DNA of 64,000 nucleotides, taken from the NCBI RefSeq assembly GCF_000832985.1, contig NZ_CP009920.1, positions 992,001 to 1,056,000 on the forward strand. The letters are read 5' to 3'. The position numbers were made by a program, and so were the translations under genes. The notes under the pieces were generated by a model. The model made no database searches. It was not told the DNA's origin and saw only the letters and a list, made by a program, of their open reading frames with translations. The DNA comes from Priestia megaterium NBRC 15308 = ATCC 14581 (GTDB lineage: Bacteria > Bacillota > Bacilli > Bacillales > Bacillaceae_H). Shown here piece after piece: positions 27,767 through 37,754 of this stretch; the stretch's first letter is position 1, and each line of letters starts with the position of its first letter.

Positions 27767-27769
27767 CAA
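27741..27769 (-). promoter_or_regulatory. Candidate sigma-A promoter of the xerC-hslVU-codY operon
   Basis: On the minus strand TTGCAA (27769-27764) is followed by 17 bp and TAATAT (27746-27741). The start point would be near 27734, giving a very short leader of about 20 nt before the TTG of xerC. The promoter lies between trmFO (stop at 27780) and xerC and is embedded in an 11-bp inverted repeat. Confidence 0.5.
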
Positions 27770-27779
27770 ACAATTTTGA

Positions 27780-29084
27780 TTATTTTGTTGTAAAATTCTG
27801 AATAGTTTCCAATGCTCTTTTAGCAAGCGTTTCATTTCGTTCTTGTTTGTTTTTGATTCGCACTTCCAATTCTTTGAATAAGCCAAAGTTGGCATTCATC
27901 GGCTGGAAGTTTTTAGCGCTTGTATGTGTGATATAGTGAGCCATACTGCCAATCGCCGTTTCCTGCGGCATTACAACCAATTCTTCACCAAGCACAAGTC
28001 GAGCTGCGTTCATTCCTGCCATTAATCCGCTCGCAGCTGATTCTACATATCCTTCTACTCCCGTCATTTGTCCAGCAAAGAATAAGTCATCACGCTCACG
28101 ATATTGATACGTAGGCTTTAACAATTTAGGAGAATTAATAAACGTATTTCTATGCATAACTCCGTAGCGTACTACTTCTGCATTTTCTAAACCTGGGATT
28201 AAGCTTAATACTTCTTTTTGTGCTCCCCATTTTAAATGTGTTTGGAAACCTACGATATTATATAGTGTACCTGCTGCATCATCTTGACGAAGCTGAACAA
28301 CTGCATAAGGTCGCTTTCCTGTTTTCGGATCTTCTAACCCAACTGGTTTCATTGGTCCAAAAAGCATTGTTTTTTCTCCGCGTGAAGCCATTACTTCAAT
28401 GGGCATACATCCTTCAAAATAAATTTCTTTCTCAAATTCTTTTAAAGGAACCGTCTCTGCATTGATTAATGCTTCATGAAAACGGTGGAATTCTTCTTTT
28501 GTCATCGGACAGTTTAAATAGGCAGCTTCCCCTTTGTCATAGCGAGATTTAAGATATACTTTATCCATATCAATGCTGTCTTTTTCAATAATAGGTGCAG
28601 CCGCATCGTAAAAATATAAATAATCTTCACTTGTTAACGCGCGCAGCTGTTCTGATAAATCTTTTGACGTTAACGGACCTGTTGCAATAACAGTTGGTCC
28701 TTGTGGAATTTCCGTAATCTCTTCATTAACAACCGTTACGTTCGGATGGTTTTTAACACTTTCCGTTACACGAGCGGCAAATTCGTGACGATCAACAGCC
28801 AGTGCTCCACCTGCTGGAACCGCACACTCGTCTGCTGAACGAATAATTACAGAGTCTAATAATCGCATTTCTTCTTTTAAAACACCCACTGCATTTGTTA
28901 ATGTATTCGCGCGCAGTGAATTACTACATACTAATTCAGCAAATTTGTCCGTATGATGAGCAGGTGTTTGCTTCACTGGTCTCATCTCATAAAGACGTAC
29001 TTTCAAACCGCGCTTTGCGATCTGCCAAGCTGCTTCACTTCCAGCAAGACCTGCTCCGATAACATTAATTACTTGTTCATTCAT
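27780..29084 (-). CDS. trmFO: Methylenetetrahydrofolate-tRNA-(uracil-5-)-methyltransferase TrmFO
   Basis: TrmFO makes 5-methyluridine at position 54 of tRNA using methylenetetrahydrofolate and FADH2. The 434-residue protein begins with the FAD-binding motif [19 protein letters not shown] and contains the family motif [26 protein letters not shown] with a conserved Cys, and [18 protein letters not shown] near the C-terminus. The ATG at 29084 has GGAGGATTTAC upstream; the reading from 29135 adds 17 residues absent from the family. It follows topA and precedes xerC. Confidence 0.96.
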   Translation of the reverse strand: MNEQVINVIGAGLAGSEAAWQIAKRGLKVRLYEMRPVKQTPAHHTDKFAELVCSNSLRANTLTNAVGVLKEEMRLLDSVIIRSADECAVPAGGALAVDRHEFAARVTESVKNHPNVTVVNEEITEIPQGPTVIATGPLTSKDLSEQLRALTSEDYLYFYDAAAPIIEKDSIDMDKVYLKSRYDKGEAAYLNCPMTKEEFHRFHEALINAETVPLKEFEKEIYFEGCMPIEVMASRGEKTMLFGPMKPVGLEDPKTGKRPYAVVQLRQDDAAGTLYNIVGFQTHLKWGAQKEVLSLIPGLENAEVVRYGVMHRNTFINSPKLLKPTYQYRERDDLFFAGQMTGVEGYVESAASGLMAGMNAARLVLGEELVVMPQETAIGSMAHYITHTSAKNFQPMNANFGLFKELEVRIKNKQERNETLAKRALETIQNFTTK

Positions 29085-29172
29085 TGTAAATCCTCCAACT
29101 TCATTTCTATCTTTTCTATCATTTTCCTTATTCATTCACTTGTCTTTTCTTTTTTAACGAGACAAAGAAAAT

Positions 29173-29192
29173 GCGACATTACTCAATGTCGC
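29173..29192 (-). terminator. Intrinsic terminator after topA
   Basis: GCGACATT (29173-29180) and AATGTCGC (29185-29192) form an 8-bp stem with a 4-base loop. On the minus strand it is followed by the U-rich ATTTTCTTTG. It lies about 100 bp downstream of the topA stop and 88 bp before trmFO. A further AATGTCGC copy occurs near 29224. Confidence 0.7.
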
Positions 29193-29289
29193 TAATAACG
29201 TTTCCATTTTAGCACATGAAGCAATGTCGCCGCATCTTATATAACTGCTATTTGTAAATTTAAAGTGTGGGAATTCATCCCATTCTCTT

Positions 29290-31365
29290 TTACTGCTGAG
29301 CTTCCTCTTTATAATCACAACTTGTACAGACGACTTGAGTTCCTTTTTTCTGTTTCTTCTCCACAAGCAGATTTTCACATTTCGGACATTTTCTTGCAAT
29401 CGGCTTATCCCAAGATACGAAATCACAGCCCGGGAATCGATCACAGCCATAAAATGTACGCTTTTTCTTCGATTTTCGCTCAACGATATTTCCTTCTTCA
29501 CATTTCGGACACTTTACACCAATCTCTTTTACAATTGGCTTTGTGTTGCGGCAGTCAGGGAAATTAGAGCATGCCATAAATTTTCCGTAGCGTCCCATTT
29601 TGTATACCATAGGTGAACCGCATTCTTCACAATCTTCTCCGGCAGGTTCATCTTTAATCTCCACTTCGCGCATTTCTTTTTCAGCATGTTCTAAGCGTTT
29701 TTCAAAATCACTGTAAAATTCGTCAATAACATGCACCCATTGAACATTACCATCTTCCACTTCATCCAAATCGTTTTCCATTTTAGCTGTAAACTCTACA
29801 TCTAAAATTTCCGGGAAAAACTCCAATACAAGCTCCAGTACAATTTCTCCAAGTTCTGTTGGAACAAAACGCTTGTTATCGAGCGCTACGTACCCGCGCT
29901 TTTGAATCGTGTCAAGTGTTGGAGCATATGTAGACGGTCGTCCAATGCCTAGCTCTTCTAATGTCTTGACTAAACGAGCTTCAGTATATCTTGGCGGCGG
30001 CTGTGTGAAGTGCTGCTTTTCATCGATGTCCTTAGAATAAGCTATTTCTCCTTCTTCTAAATCTGGAAGAAGATTTTCTTTTTCCTCCACTTGATCATCA
30101 TTGCCTTCAACATACACTTTCATAAAGCCTGGAAATTTAACTTTCGAGCCGTTTGCTCTAAATGTTACGTCCCCATTTTTCAAATCTACAGCCATTGTAT
30201 CCATAATTGCAGGTGCCATTTGACTAGCAACGAAGCGCTCCCATACTAACTTATACAGTCGATACTGATCACGCGATAAGAACTCTTTTACCTCTCCTGG
30301 TTTACGAAGAGCTGAAGTTGGACGAATCGCTTCGTGGGCATCTTGCGCGTTCGAATTTTTCTTTTCTTTGCGCTTTTCCGTTGCCACAAACTGATTTCCG
30401 TATGCGTTCGTAATGTAATCTCTAGCTTCTGTTTGAGCTGTTTCTGAAATACGAGTAGAATCGGTACGCATATACGTGATAAGACCTACTGTACCTTCTT
30501 TTCCTAAATCAATTCCTTCATATAATTGCTGCGCAATCATCATTGTTTTCTTCGCTCGGAAGTTCAGTTTCCGCGCTGCCTCTTGCTGTAATGAAGACGT
30601 CGTAAAAGAAGGAGCCGCATTACGCTTTCGCTCACGTTTTGTTACTTTAGAAATTGAAAATTCATTTCCATCTAATTGTTTAACAATGTTGGTTACATCA
30701 TTTTCATTCGATAGCTCTACTTTTTTCCCTTGATATTCGATCAACTGGCCTTCAAATTGGTCGTTTCCTTTTTGAAAAGTTGCTTTTACCGTCCAGTATT
30801 CTTCTGGGATAAACTTTGCAATTTCTTTTTCACGATCAATAATTAACCGCACTGCAATTGATTGAACCCTTCCGGCACTTAATCCTTTTTTCACTTTTTT
30901 CCACAGCAATGGACTGATGTTGTAGCCAACCAGTCTGTCAAGAATACGGCGTGCTTGCTGAGCATCTACTAAATCCATATTAATTGCTCGTGGATGTTTA
31001 AAAGATTCTTTAATCGCTTCTTTTGTAATCTCGTTAAATACTACGCGGCAGTCCGATGCAATGTCTACATCCAAACTGTGCGCCAAGTGCCATGCAATCG
31101 CTTCTCCTTCACGGTCTGGATCGGCTGCTAGGTAAATCTTTTTTGCTTTTTTAGCCGCTGTTTTTAGTTCTTTTAAAACCGGGCCTTTCCCGCGAATTGT
31201 AATATATTTCGGATTGTAATCCTGTTCAATATCAATTCCCATTTGACTTTTAGGTAAATCGCGAACATGTCCCATCGATGCTTTTACTTTATATTTCTTT
31301 CCTAAATAACGTTCAATTGTTTTAGCCTTTGCAGGCGATTCTACAATTACTAGGTAGTCAGACAT
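29290..31365 (-). CDS. topA: DNA topoisomerase I TopA
   Basis: TopA relaxes negatively supercoiled DNA. The 691-residue protein has an N-terminal Toprim domain ([21 protein letters not shown], then [15 protein letters not shown]), the catalytic Tyr in [11 protein letters not shown] near residue 300, and three C-terminal four-cysteine zinc-ribbon modules (starting [15 protein letters not shown] and CPKCENLL). Length is as in B. subtilis. The ATG has GAGGAGGAAC upstream. It lies between dprA and trmFO, and a terminator follows. Confidence 0.98.
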   Translation of the reverse strand: MSDYLVIVESPAKAKTIERYLGKKYKVKASMGHVRDLPKSQMGIDIEQDYNPKYITIRGKGPVLKELKTAAKKAKKIYLAADPDREGEAIAWHLAHSLDVDIASDCRVVFNEITKEAIKESFKHPRAINMDLVDAQQARRILDRLVGYNISPLLWKKVKKGLSAGRVQSIAVRLIIDREKEIAKFIPEEYWTVKATFQKGNDQFEGQLIEYQGKKVELSNENDVTNIVKQLDGNEFSISKVTKRERKRNAAPSFTTSSLQQEAARKLNFRAKKTMMIAQQLYEGIDLGKEGTVGLITYMRTDSTRISETAQTEARDYITNAYGNQFVATEKRKEKKNSNAQDAHEAIRPTSALRKPGEVKEFLSRDQYRLYKLVWERFVASQMAPAIMDTMAVDLKNGDVTFRANGSKVKFPGFMKVYVEGNDDQVEEKENLLPDLEEGEIAYSKDIDEKQHFTQPPPRYTEARLVKTLEELGIGRPSTYAPTLDTIQKRGYVALDNKRFVPTELGEIVLELVLEFFPEILDVEFTAKMENDLDEVEDGNVQWVHVIDEFYSDFEKRLEHAEKEMREVEIKDEPAGEDCEECGSPMVYKMGRYGKFMACSNFPDCRNTKPIVKEIGVKCPKCEEGNIVERKSKKKRTFYGCDRFPGCDFVSWDKPIARKCPKCENLLVEKKQKKGTQVVCTSCDYKEEAQQ

Positions 31366-31519
31366 CTATTTGTTCCTCCTCAAGAGGTAGAATAAAATCT
31401 TCATTATTATTAAATATTTGGTTCTTGTTTGTCAAATGTCCAAAAGATAAGTCATACGATTTTACTACGTATCTCACTAGTATTTCATACCATGCAAGAA
31501 TATGACTGCTTTGAAACAT

Positions 31520-32362
31520 TCATCTTATATACATCATTTCATTTGTAATATCAGCAGCGCTTTGCACAAGTTTTGCCCCTAATTGGATTAACTTATTCGT
31601 TCCACATGATGTTTCTTCAAAAATAGAACCCGGTATGGCAAATACTTCTCTTCCTTGCTGAAGCGCCTGGTCGGCGGTAATAAAAGATCCACTTCTTTCT
31701 TTTGCTTGCACCACCAACGTGCCTCCTGTTAATCCGCTAATGATTCTGTTTCTGCGAGGGAAAAACCATTTCGTCGGCTTCATAAACGGGGCATATTCAG
31801 AAAGCAGCAAATGATGCTGCGCAATTTCTCTTGCTAAATTTTGGTTTACTCTTGGGTAAATATTATAAAACCCTCCGCCTAAAACTGCAATCGTTTTAGC
31901 TTTTTCAGCGATAGCCAGTTCATGAGCAGCCTGGTCAATCCCTAAAGCTAGTCCACTTACAACGACAAATTCTTCATGCAGCATCGGCTTAACAATATGA
32001 GTCAGAGCTGCAGTTCCATATGAAGTGGGGTTCCTTGTTCCTACAATGCTTAAGCTTTCTGGAGCGTGTAGAAGAGAAACCTTTCCTTTTGCAAATAATA
32101 CCCAAGGCGGATCATAAATATGGCGCAAAAGTTCAGGATATTCATCATCTAGGATGGTGACACATTGAATATTCTCAGCGTCATATTTATCTAGAATATC
32201 TCGTATTGGAATAGTTTGCAAATCTTTTTTTATTTGATTAGCACGTTCAATCGAGAGAGTCAATAGTTTTTGAAGCTGTGATGGAGAGTACTCGTAGAGA
32301 TTTTGTAATGAAGAATTCTGTTGAAGTAGCGTAAAAATTTGTTTCCAATTAACAGATGACAA
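31520..32362 (-). CDS. dprA: DNA processing protein DprA (Smf), apparent 5' frameshift
   Basis: DprA loads RecA on incoming single-stranded DNA during transformation. The open frame (280 residues) contains the Rossmann-like core with SIVGTRNPTSYGTAAL, VVSGLALGIDQAAHELAI, AVLGGGFYNIYPR and PRRNRIISGLTGG. It opens with a TTG that has no ribosome site. A good site (AAAGGAGATTG) precedes an ATG at 32400 whose first 14 codons (MSDLREKLIHLAHC) look like the normal DprA N-terminus but are in another frame. A single missing base near 32358 would explain this. It may be a real inactivating mutation or a sequence error. Confidence 0.85.
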   Translation of the reverse strand: MSSVNWKQIFTLLQQNSSLQNLYEYSPSQLQKLLTLSIERANQIKKDLQTIPIRDILDKYDAENIQCVTILDDEYPELLRHIYDPPWVLFAKGKVSLLHAPESLSIVGTRNPTSYGTAALTHIVKPMLHEEFVVVSGLALGIDQAAHELAIAEKAKTIAVLGGGFYNIYPRVNQNLAREIAQHHLLLSEYAPFMKPTKWFFPRRNRIISGLTGGTLVVQAKERSGSFITADQALQQGREVFAIPGSIFEETSCGTNKLIQLGAKLVQSAADITNEMMYIR

Positions 32363-32400
32363 TGTGCTAAATGAATTAATTTTTCCCGTAAATCAGACAT
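32359..32400 (-). other. Out-of-frame N-terminal codons of dprA
   Basis: Fourteen codons from an ATG with a well-placed AAAGGAG site encode MSDLREKLIHLAHC. The expected continuation SVNWKQIF is in the next frame, reached if one base is added near 32358. Read unshifted, the frame continues for only about 33 more codons after these 14. I treat it as the displaced 5' end of dprA rather than a separate gene. Confidence 0.65.
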
Positions 32401-32428
32401 TCTACAATCTCCTTTTTAAATGGACAAA

Positions 32429-32453
32429 ATAGCCCCCGGTCAAAGGAGGCTAT
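32429..32453 (-). terminator. Intrinsic terminator after sucCD
   Basis: On the minus strand ATAGCCTCC pairs with GGGGGCTAT (one G-T pair) around a 7-base loop, followed by TTTTG. It lies 11 bp past the sucD stop and 29 bp before the dprA ATG, so it closes the sucCD operon. Confidence 0.8.
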
Positions 32454-32463
32454 ATGTCTTCTA

Positions 32464-33366
32464 TTAATGAGTCTTACACTGCTCGTAAATGCCTTGTTCT
32501 TTTAACACTTTAATAAGTGTTTCTCCCATAACAGATGGTGTTTCAGCTACTTGAATACCGCACTCATTCATTGTTTTAATCTTTTCAGACGCTGTCCCTT
32601 TACCACCTGAAATAATAGCACCAGCATGGCCCATACGTTTTCCTGGAGGTGCTGTTTGACCACCAATGAAGCCGACCACAGGTTTTGTCATATTTGCTTT
32701 TACCCATTCTGCCGCTTCTTCTTCTGCTGTACCGCCGATTTCACCAATCATAATTACTGCATACGTATCTTCATCTTCATTAAACGCTTGTAATACATCG
32801 ATAAAGTTCGTGCCGTTCACTGGGTCACCACCGATACCAACAGCTGTTGATTGGCCAATGCCAGCTTCAGAAAGTTGATGAACAGCTTCATATGTTAATG
32901 TACCAGAACGTGAAACTACACCTACATGACCTTTTTTGTGAATGTACCCTGGCATAATTCCAATTTTACATTCTTCCGGTGTAATAACACCTGGGCAGTT
33001 AGGTCCCACAAGGCGCGTACGTTTTCCTTCCATATAACGCTTTACTTTTACCATATCTAATACTGGAATACCTTCCGTAATACAAATAACTAAATCTAAA
33101 TCTGCGTCAACTGCTTCAATAATGGAGTCAGCTGCGAATGCTGGCGGAACATATACAACAGAAGCCGTTGCACCTGTTTTTTCTTTTGCCTCGGCAACCG
33201 TATTAAATACCGGAACACCTTCTACTTCTAAGCCGCCTTTACCTGGCGTTACGCCACCAACAATTTTCGTTCCATATTCTAACATTTGCTGTGTATGAAA
33301 AAGGCCAACTCCGCCTGTAATTCCTTGTACAATTACTTTTGTATCTTGATTAATAAATACGCTCAT
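32464..33366 (-). CDS. sucD: Succinyl-CoA synthetase alpha subunit SucD
   Basis: SucD with SucC converts succinyl-CoA to succinate with nucleotide phosphorylation in the TCA cycle. The 300-residue protein has a CoA-binding Rossmann domain ([17 protein letters not shown]), the GPNCPG motif, and the active-site histidine in [12 protein letters not shown] near residue 247. It follows sucC by 18 bp. The ATG is preceded by GGGGGATAGG. Standard length. Confidence 0.98.
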   Translation of the reverse strand: MSVFINQDTKVIVQGITGGVGLFHTQQMLEYGTKIVGGVTPGKGGLEVEGVPVFNTVAEAKEKTGATASVVYVPPAFAADSIIEAVDADLDLVICITEGIPVLDMVKVKRYMEGKRTRLVGPNCPGVITPEECKIGIMPGYIHKKGHVGVVSRSGTLTYEAVHQLSEAGIGQSTAVGIGGDPVNGTNFIDVLQAFNEDEDTYAVIMIGEIGGTAEEEAAEWVKANMTKPVVGFIGGQTAPPGKRMGHAGAIISGGKGTASEKIKTMNECGIQVAETPSVMGETLIKVLKEQGIYEQCKTH

Positions 33367-33384
33367 TCCTATCCCCCAGCCTTT

Positions 33385-34545
33385 CTATTTCACTAGTGAA
33401 ACGATTTTTTGTGCGCCGTCTGCCATAGATTCAGCAGCTGTGATATTTAAGCCTGATTTTTGTAAAATTTCTTTTCCAAGTTCAACGTTTGTTCCTTCTA
33501 AACGAACAACTAATGGAAGGCTTAATCCCACTTGTTTCGTTGCTTCAACAACACCTGTTGCAATAACATCACATTTCATAATCCCGCCGAAAATATTAAC
33601 AAAAATACCTTTTACATTTTGGTCAGATAAAATAATTTTGAATGCTTCTGTTACTTTTTCAGCAGTTGCGCCGCCCCCAACATCCAGGAAGTTAGCAGGG
33701 TCGCCTCCGTAATGTTTAATAATATCCATCGTTGCCATTGCTAAACCTGCACCGTTTACCATACAACCGATATTACCGTCTAGTGAAATGTAGCTTAAGT
33801 CGTATTTAGATGCTTCAATTTCTTTAGCATCTTCCTCTTCAAGGTCACGATATTCAAGAATATCTTTTTGACGATACAGCGCATTTGAATCAAAGTTTAA
33901 CTTCGCATCCAATGCCATAACGTCTCCGTCACCTGTTACAACTAGAGGATTAATCTCTGCGATTGAGCAGTCTTTTTCAACAAATACTGTATATAAACCT
34001 GTCATGAACTTAACTGCTTTTCCAACTAATTCTTTTGGAATATTAATATTAAATGCAAGTCTGCGAGCTTGGAATGCTTGTAAACCAATCGCAGGATCTA
34101 CATATTCTTTAAAGATTTTTTCAGGCGTTTTTTCCGCCACTTCTTCAATTTCAGTTCCACCTTCTTCAGAACCCATCAATACAACTTGAGACGTTGCACG
34201 ATCAAGAACTAAACCGATGTAGTATTCTTTCTTAATATCGCATCCCTCTTCAACTAACAAGCGCTTAACTTCTTTTCCTTCAGGGCCTGTTTGGTGTGTT
34301 ACGAGGGTCTTTCCTAAAATATCTTGTGCATATGTACGAACTTCATCTAAGTTTTTTGCTACTTTGACACCGCCCGCTTTACCGCGTCCACCAGCATGGA
34401 TTTGTGCTTTCACCACTGATACTTGTGAACCTAATTCCTTTGCTGCTTCAACTGCTTCTTCAACAGTAAAAGCTACTCGACCGTTTGGTACTGCAACCCC
34501 ATATTTTCTGAGTAGTTCTTTTCCTTGATACTCATGGATATTCAT
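33385..34545 (-). CDS. sucC: Succinyl-CoA synthetase beta subunit SucC
   Basis: SucC is the beta subunit of succinyl-CoA synthetase, with an ATP-grasp domain. The 386-residue protein starts [20 protein letters not shown], has [16 protein letters not shown] for nucleotide binding, and a C-terminal domain with [13 protein letters not shown] and [13 protein letters not shown]. The ATG at 34545 has AGGAGGATGGG upstream; the frame extends back to 34608 but those codons do not belong to the family and lie over the -10 box. A promoter candidate lies about 60 bp upstream. Confidence 0.97.
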   Translation of the reverse strand: MNIHEYQGKELLRKYGVAVPNGRVAFTVEEAVEAAKELGSQVSVVKAQIHAGGRGKAGGVKVAKNLDEVRTYAQDILGKTLVTHQTGPEGKEVKRLLVEEGCDIKKEYYIGLVLDRATSQVVLMGSEEGGTEIEEVAEKTPEKIFKEYVDPAIGLQAFQARRLAFNINIPKELVGKAVKFMTGLYTVFVEKDCSIAEINPLVVTGDGDVMALDAKLNFDSNALYRQKDILEYRDLEEEDAKEIEASKYDLSYISLDGNIGCMVNGAGLAMATMDIIKHYGGDPANFLDVGGGATAEKVTEAFKIILSDQNVKGIFVNIFGGIMKCDVIATGVVEATKQVGLSLPLVVRLEGTNVELGKEILQKSGLNITAAESMADGAQKIVSLVK

Positions 34546-34608
34546 TTCCCATCCTCCTAACATAATCAACCACAAAACTATACTGCACAAAATAGACTGC
34601 GCTTTCAT

Positions 34609-34636
34609 TGTATAAAAATAATTGTCTAATTGTCTA
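34609..34636 (-). promoter_or_regulatory. Candidate sigma-A promoter of sucCD
   Basis: On the minus strand TAGACA (34636-34631) is followed by 16 bp and TATACA (34614-34609). The expected start point near 34602 gives a leader of about 57 nt. A second TAGACA lies eight bases closer but at a poor distance from the -10 box. Confidence 0.45.
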
Positions 34637-34864
34637 CTATTCTAGTGAAAAATATTGAAATAATAAGAAAATTGATATTTTTATGGAGATAGTACTTAAC
34701 CATACCTTATGAAGTCGATGAGGCTCTGCGGACGTTAAACGTATGGTTGATCATGTAAATCAACCTTCACAACTGAAGCGAACTGAAAGGAAAATAATTT
34801 ACGAACTTCACCCGTAGCAATACCTCCACTTAAATAGGCTATATTCTTTTTGAACCTAAAATCC

Positions 34865-34881
34865 CGCATGTGAAACATGCG
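34865..34881 (-). terminator. Weak terminator-like hairpin after rnhB
   Basis: CGCATG and CATGCG form a 6-bp stem around TGAAA. On the minus strand it is followed by GGGATTTTAGG, only a short T-run. It lies 33 bp past the rnhB stop. Efficiency is doubtful. Confidence 0.4.
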
Positions 34882-34914
34882 CTAAAAAGCAGGGATATGC
34901 TCGGGTATCATGTT

Positions 34915-35682
34915 CTAGTTTACTTGGTTTTTTATCGGTGCAAAAGATCGGCGGTGTTCTGGCAAAATTCCATATTGTTGGATTGCTTCTAAATGTTGTT
35001 TTGTTCCATATCCCATATGTTTTTCGAATCCGTATGCAGGATAGCGTTCACCAAGTTCTTTCATCATTCGATCTCGCGTCACTTTTGCAATAACAGAACT
35101 TGCAGCAATCGAAATGCTTGTAGCATCGCCTTTGATGATTGATTGCTGCGAAATAGGCACCGGCAGCTTCATCGCATCAATAAGCAGTTCATCAGGCTGA
35201 ACAGCTAGAAATTCAATTGCTTCAGTCATTGCCTTTTTTGTTGCTTCATAAATATTAATAGAATCAATGACCTCTGCGTCTATAATACCTATACCGATAG
35301 CGACAGCGCTTTTACAAATTTCTTCATAAAATTCTTCTCGCTTTGCCTCTGATAACTTCTTTGAATCCGTCAAACCAGGGAGAAAAAAATCCGGCGGCAA
35401 AATAACAGCAGCAGCTACTACCGGTCCTGCTAACGGTCCTCTTCCTACTTCATCTACTCCGGCAATATAGGTTGCTCCCTGATTGTATAATTCGTTTTCA
35501 TATGCCATCATTTCATCAAACTGTTTCTTTAAGCGCTCAGCGGCTTCAAATTGCCTTTGTTTTTGAATAATAACCTGTTGCACACCTTTACGCTCATCTT
35601 GCGCATATACCTTAAATAAAGCATCTTCCGGGCTTCTCACTTGCTTTAGTTCTTCTTTTATTTCTTTAATACTCTTTTTCAT
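34915..35682 (-). CDS. rnhB: Ribonuclease HII RnhB
   Basis: RnhB cleaves RNA in RNA-DNA hybrids, including single ribonucleotides in DNA. The 255-residue protein has the catalytic motif [15 protein letters not shown] near residue 78, [12 protein letters not shown], and later acidic residues in DAMKLPVP and [13 protein letters not shown]. An N-terminal extension of about 70 residues is usual for Bacillus RNase HII. The ATG at 35682 has AAGGTGGAG upstream and gives exactly the B. subtilis length; the reading from 35721 is unlikely. It follows rbgA, separated by a terminator. Confidence 0.96.
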   Translation of the reverse strand: MKKSIKEIKEELKQVRSPEDALFKVYAQDERKGVQQVIIQKQRQFEAAERLKKQFDEMMAYENELYNQGATYIAGVDEVGRGPLAGPVVAAAVILPPDFFLPGLTDSKKLSEAKREEFYEEICKSAVAIGIGIIDAEVIDSINIYEATKKAMTEAIEFLAVQPDELLIDAMKLPVPISQQSIIKGDATSISIAASSVIAKVTRDRMMKELGERYPAYGFEKHMGYGTKQHLEAIQQYGILPEHRRSFAPIKNQVN

Positions 35683-35730
35683 TAGCTCCACCTTCTTTAT
35701 ATCAACATTTTCACGCGGCACTTTTACATA

Positions 35731-35766
35731 AAAAACGCCTCATGCTAAAAAGGCAGAGGCGTTTTT
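35731..35766. terminator. Bidirectional terminator between rbgA and rnhB
   Basis: AAAAACGCCTC (35731-35741) pairs perfectly with GAGGCGTTTTT (35756-35766) around a 14-base loop, with T-runs on both strands. It lies 24 bp past the rbgA stop and just before the rnhB leader. Confidence 0.85.
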
Positions 35767-35789
35767 TGTTTCAGTTCGCAATGTATTGC

Positions 35790-36656
35790 TTACAGCTGCT
35801 GTTCAGCTTCACTTGGATCATCAAATGTAAAGGTGCCAATTTTATCCGTTCGAATTTCTCGAAGAACAAGCTCAGCCGTTTTATCGTAATCCACCATGCC
35901 GCCACCCATTAAACAGCCGCGGCGCGACCCAATTGCATCAAAAAGCTCTACAATGTCTTCAGGGATTTCATTTAAATCATAACGCTGCTTTAATTGTTCT
36001 GGGTAATGGCTAGTTAAGAAGCGCAGCGCATAAACAGCGACATCTTGCATATTTAAAATGGTATCTTTGATAGCACCCGTTGTCGCAAGCTTATATCCAA
36101 CTGTTTCATCTTCAAACTTAGGCCACAAAATACCTGGCGTATCAAGTAGCTCCAGCTCATTTCCTACCTTAATCCACTGCTGTGCTTGCGTCACACCTGG
36201 ACGATCTCCGGTCTTGGCGATTTTTTTGCTGGCAAGGCGATTAATCAGCGTTGATTTACCGACGTTAGGAATCCCTACAATCATCGCACGGATAGCGCGG
36301 GGTTTTTTAACTCCTTTTGCGCGCATGCGGTCAAACTTCTCTTGAAGAAGTTCTTTGGAAGACGAAACAATTTGTTTCATTCCTTTACCTGCTTGTGCGT
36401 CAATAGCTAAGGCATAAATACCTTGTTCTTTGTAATAATCTAGCCACTGCTGAGTAACGCGCGGATCAGCTTTATCCACTTTATTCAGCAATACGATTCT
36501 CGGCTTGTTCACGATAATCTCATCAATCATTGGATTTCGCGATGATTGCGGAATGCGTGCATCAACCAGTTCGTATACAATATCAATCAATTTTAGCTTT
36601 TCAGTTACTTGTCTTCTGGCCTTGGCCATATGGCCAGGAAACCATTGAATTGTCAT
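35790..36656 (-). CDS. rbgA: Ribosome biogenesis GTPase RbgA (YlqF)
   Basis: RbgA is a circularly permuted GTPase needed for late assembly of the 50S subunit. The 288-residue protein begins [16 protein letters not shown], then shows the permuted order G4 (NKVDKAD) before G1 ([15 protein letters not shown]) and G3 (DTPGILWP). The C-terminal domain is helical. The ATG has AAAGGTGAG upstream. It follows lepB by 21 bp and precedes rnhB, as in B. subtilis. Confidence 0.96.
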   Translation of the reverse strand: MTIQWFPGHMAKARRQVTEKLKLIDIVYELVDARIPQSSRNPMIDEIIVNKPRIVLLNKVDKADPRVTQQWLDYYKEQGIYALAIDAQAGKGMKQIVSSSKELLQEKFDRMRAKGVKKPRAIRAMIVGIPNVGKSTLINRLASKKIAKTGDRPGVTQAQQWIKVGNELELLDTPGILWPKFEDETVGYKLATTGAIKDTILNMQDVAVYALRFLTSHYPEQLKQRYDLNEIPEDIVELFDAIGSRRGCLMGGGMVDYDKTAELVLREIRTDKIGTFTFDDPSEAEQQL

Positions 36657-36677
36657 ATTTTACTCACCTTTTATATT

Positions 36678-37229
36678 TTACTTTGCAAAACGCGCTTCTT
36701 TAATCGGCCAGTATACGGCACTCGTTTTACCAAGCACCTTGTCCATGCTCACAAAGCCAATCTGACGGCTGTCTTTACTGTAGCGTCGATTGTCTCCCAT
36801 CACGAACAAATATCCTTCTGGCACGGTCTTTTTACCCGTTACGTCTTCTAGCTTAAAGTCTTCGGTTAAATTACCGTCAATCACTTCTTTTTTATACTGA
36901 TCTAAATAGGGCTCTTTATAAGCTTTTCCATTTACATATAGCGTATCATTTCGATACTCAATATGATCACCCGGCAGTCCAATAATACGTTTTATGTAAT
37001 CTTTTTCCGCTGTAGCATGAAAAACAATAATATCAAAGCGATCAGGATCACCAATCTTATAGGAGAACTTATTTACAATCATTCGATTTTGGTCATGCAG
37101 CGTAGGCATCATAGAAAGTCCATCTACTACAATCGGTGCAAACAAGAAATAGCGAATTACAACAGCTAACAGTACGGCAATGGCGATTGCTTTTATCCAT
37201 TCCCACAGTTCATTTTTCTTTCGAGCCAT
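36678..37229 (-). CDS. Type I signal peptidase (SipS-like)
   Basis: Membrane-bound signal peptidase that cleaves Sec and Tat signal peptides. The 183-residue protein has one N-terminal membrane helix (about residues 11-31), the catalytic Ser39 in VDGLSMMPTL and catalytic Lys80 in KDYIKRIIGLPGD, followed by GDNRRYSKDSRQIG, the family C-terminal box. Bacillus genomes carry several paralogues, so I give no symbol. The start has GGAGGACTGAAG. The B. subtilis segment between rplS and ylqF holds no such gene to my memory of that map except in relatives, so paralogue identity is open. Confidence 0.93.
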   Translation of the reverse strand: MARKKNELWEWIKAIAIAVLLAVVIRYFLFAPIVVDGLSMMPTLHDQNRMIVNKFSYKIGDPDRFDIIVFHATAEKDYIKRIIGLPGDHIEYRNDTLYVNGKAYKEPYLDQYKKEVIDGNLTEDFKLEDVTGKKTVPEGYLFVMGDNRRYSKDSRQIGFVSMDKVLGKTSAVYWPIKEARFAK

Positions 37230-37378
37230 CTTCAGTCCTCCAACTCTTATGTCATACCTTTATTTTAAACGATAATGTTTGAAACGCCTAATAAATAAAT
37301 AGAATAAAAAATTGATGACTTGTACGTCTATTTTTTACTGTCAGAGAACGAATCGTTCTAAAAAAACATTTGAAAAAA

Positions 37379-37400
37379 GGAGCTTGTATAAACAAGCTCC
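37379..37400 (-). terminator. Intrinsic terminator after rplS
   Basis: GGAGCTTGT (37379-37387) and ACAAGCTCC (37392-37400) form a 9-bp stem with the loop ATAA, followed on the minus strand by TTTTTTC. It lies 10 bp past the rplS stop. Confidence 0.9.
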
Positions 37401-37409
37401 CCTTTACTA

Positions 37410-37754
37410 TTATCGAATTTCTTTAATACGCGCAGCTTTACCACGTAATTCACGTAGGTAATAAAGTTTCGCACGGCGTACTTTACCGCGGCGCATTACT
37501 TCGATTTTTGCAATTTTTGGCGTATGAAGTGGGAATGTACGCTCTACACCTACACCGTAAGAAATCTTACGTACTGTAAATGTTTCGCTGATACCACCGC
37601 CACGACGCTTAATAACAACACCTTCAAATACCTGAACACGTTCACGAGTACCCTCAACGATATTTACGTGTACACGTACAGTATCACCAGGACGGAACGT
37701 AGGAAGATCTGTTTTTAATTGTTCTTTTGTAATCTCTTCGATTAATTTTTGCAT
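37410..37754 (-). CDS. rplS: 50S ribosomal protein L19
   Basis: L19 sits at the interface of the 30S and 50S subunits. The 114-residue protein starts [14 protein letters not shown] and contains [32 protein letters not shown] and [19 protein letters not shown]. The ATG at 37754 has GGAAGGAG upstream; the frame is open back to 37802 but those codons fall in the leader RNA. It has its own promoter and a leader of about 100 nt that resembles the autoregulatory L19 leader. Confidence 0.98.
   Translation of the reverse strand: MQKLIEEITKEQLKTDLPTFRPGDTVRVHVNIVEGTRERVQVFEGVVIKRRGGGISETFTVRKISYGVGVERTFPLHTPKIAKIEVMRRGKVRRAKLYYLRELRGKAARIKEIR

Larger units (their letters stand above)
34546..34914. 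other. sucC-rnhB intergenic region (369 bp)
   Basis: No gene can be supported here. Nearest sucC is an AT-rich promoter region. Between about 34685 and 34860 lies a block of higher GC content with several possible stems, including AACCATAC (34698-34705) with GTATGGTT (34741-34748), and GGTTGAT (34745-34751) with ATCAACC (34759-34765). These two stems share bases and exclude each other. In B. subtilis the genes ylqG and ylqH occupy this position; I see no trace of either. Confidence 0.75.

Noticed and set aside
29154-29501. 115-residue minus-strand ORF overlapping the end of topA
   Set aside because: It is a shifted reading of the topA zinc-ribbon region and ends in the terminator.
32340-32400. 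Programmed ribosomal frameshifting in dprA
   Set aside because: The junction lacks a slippery heptamer and a following stem that I can identify; a one-base change or error is simpler.
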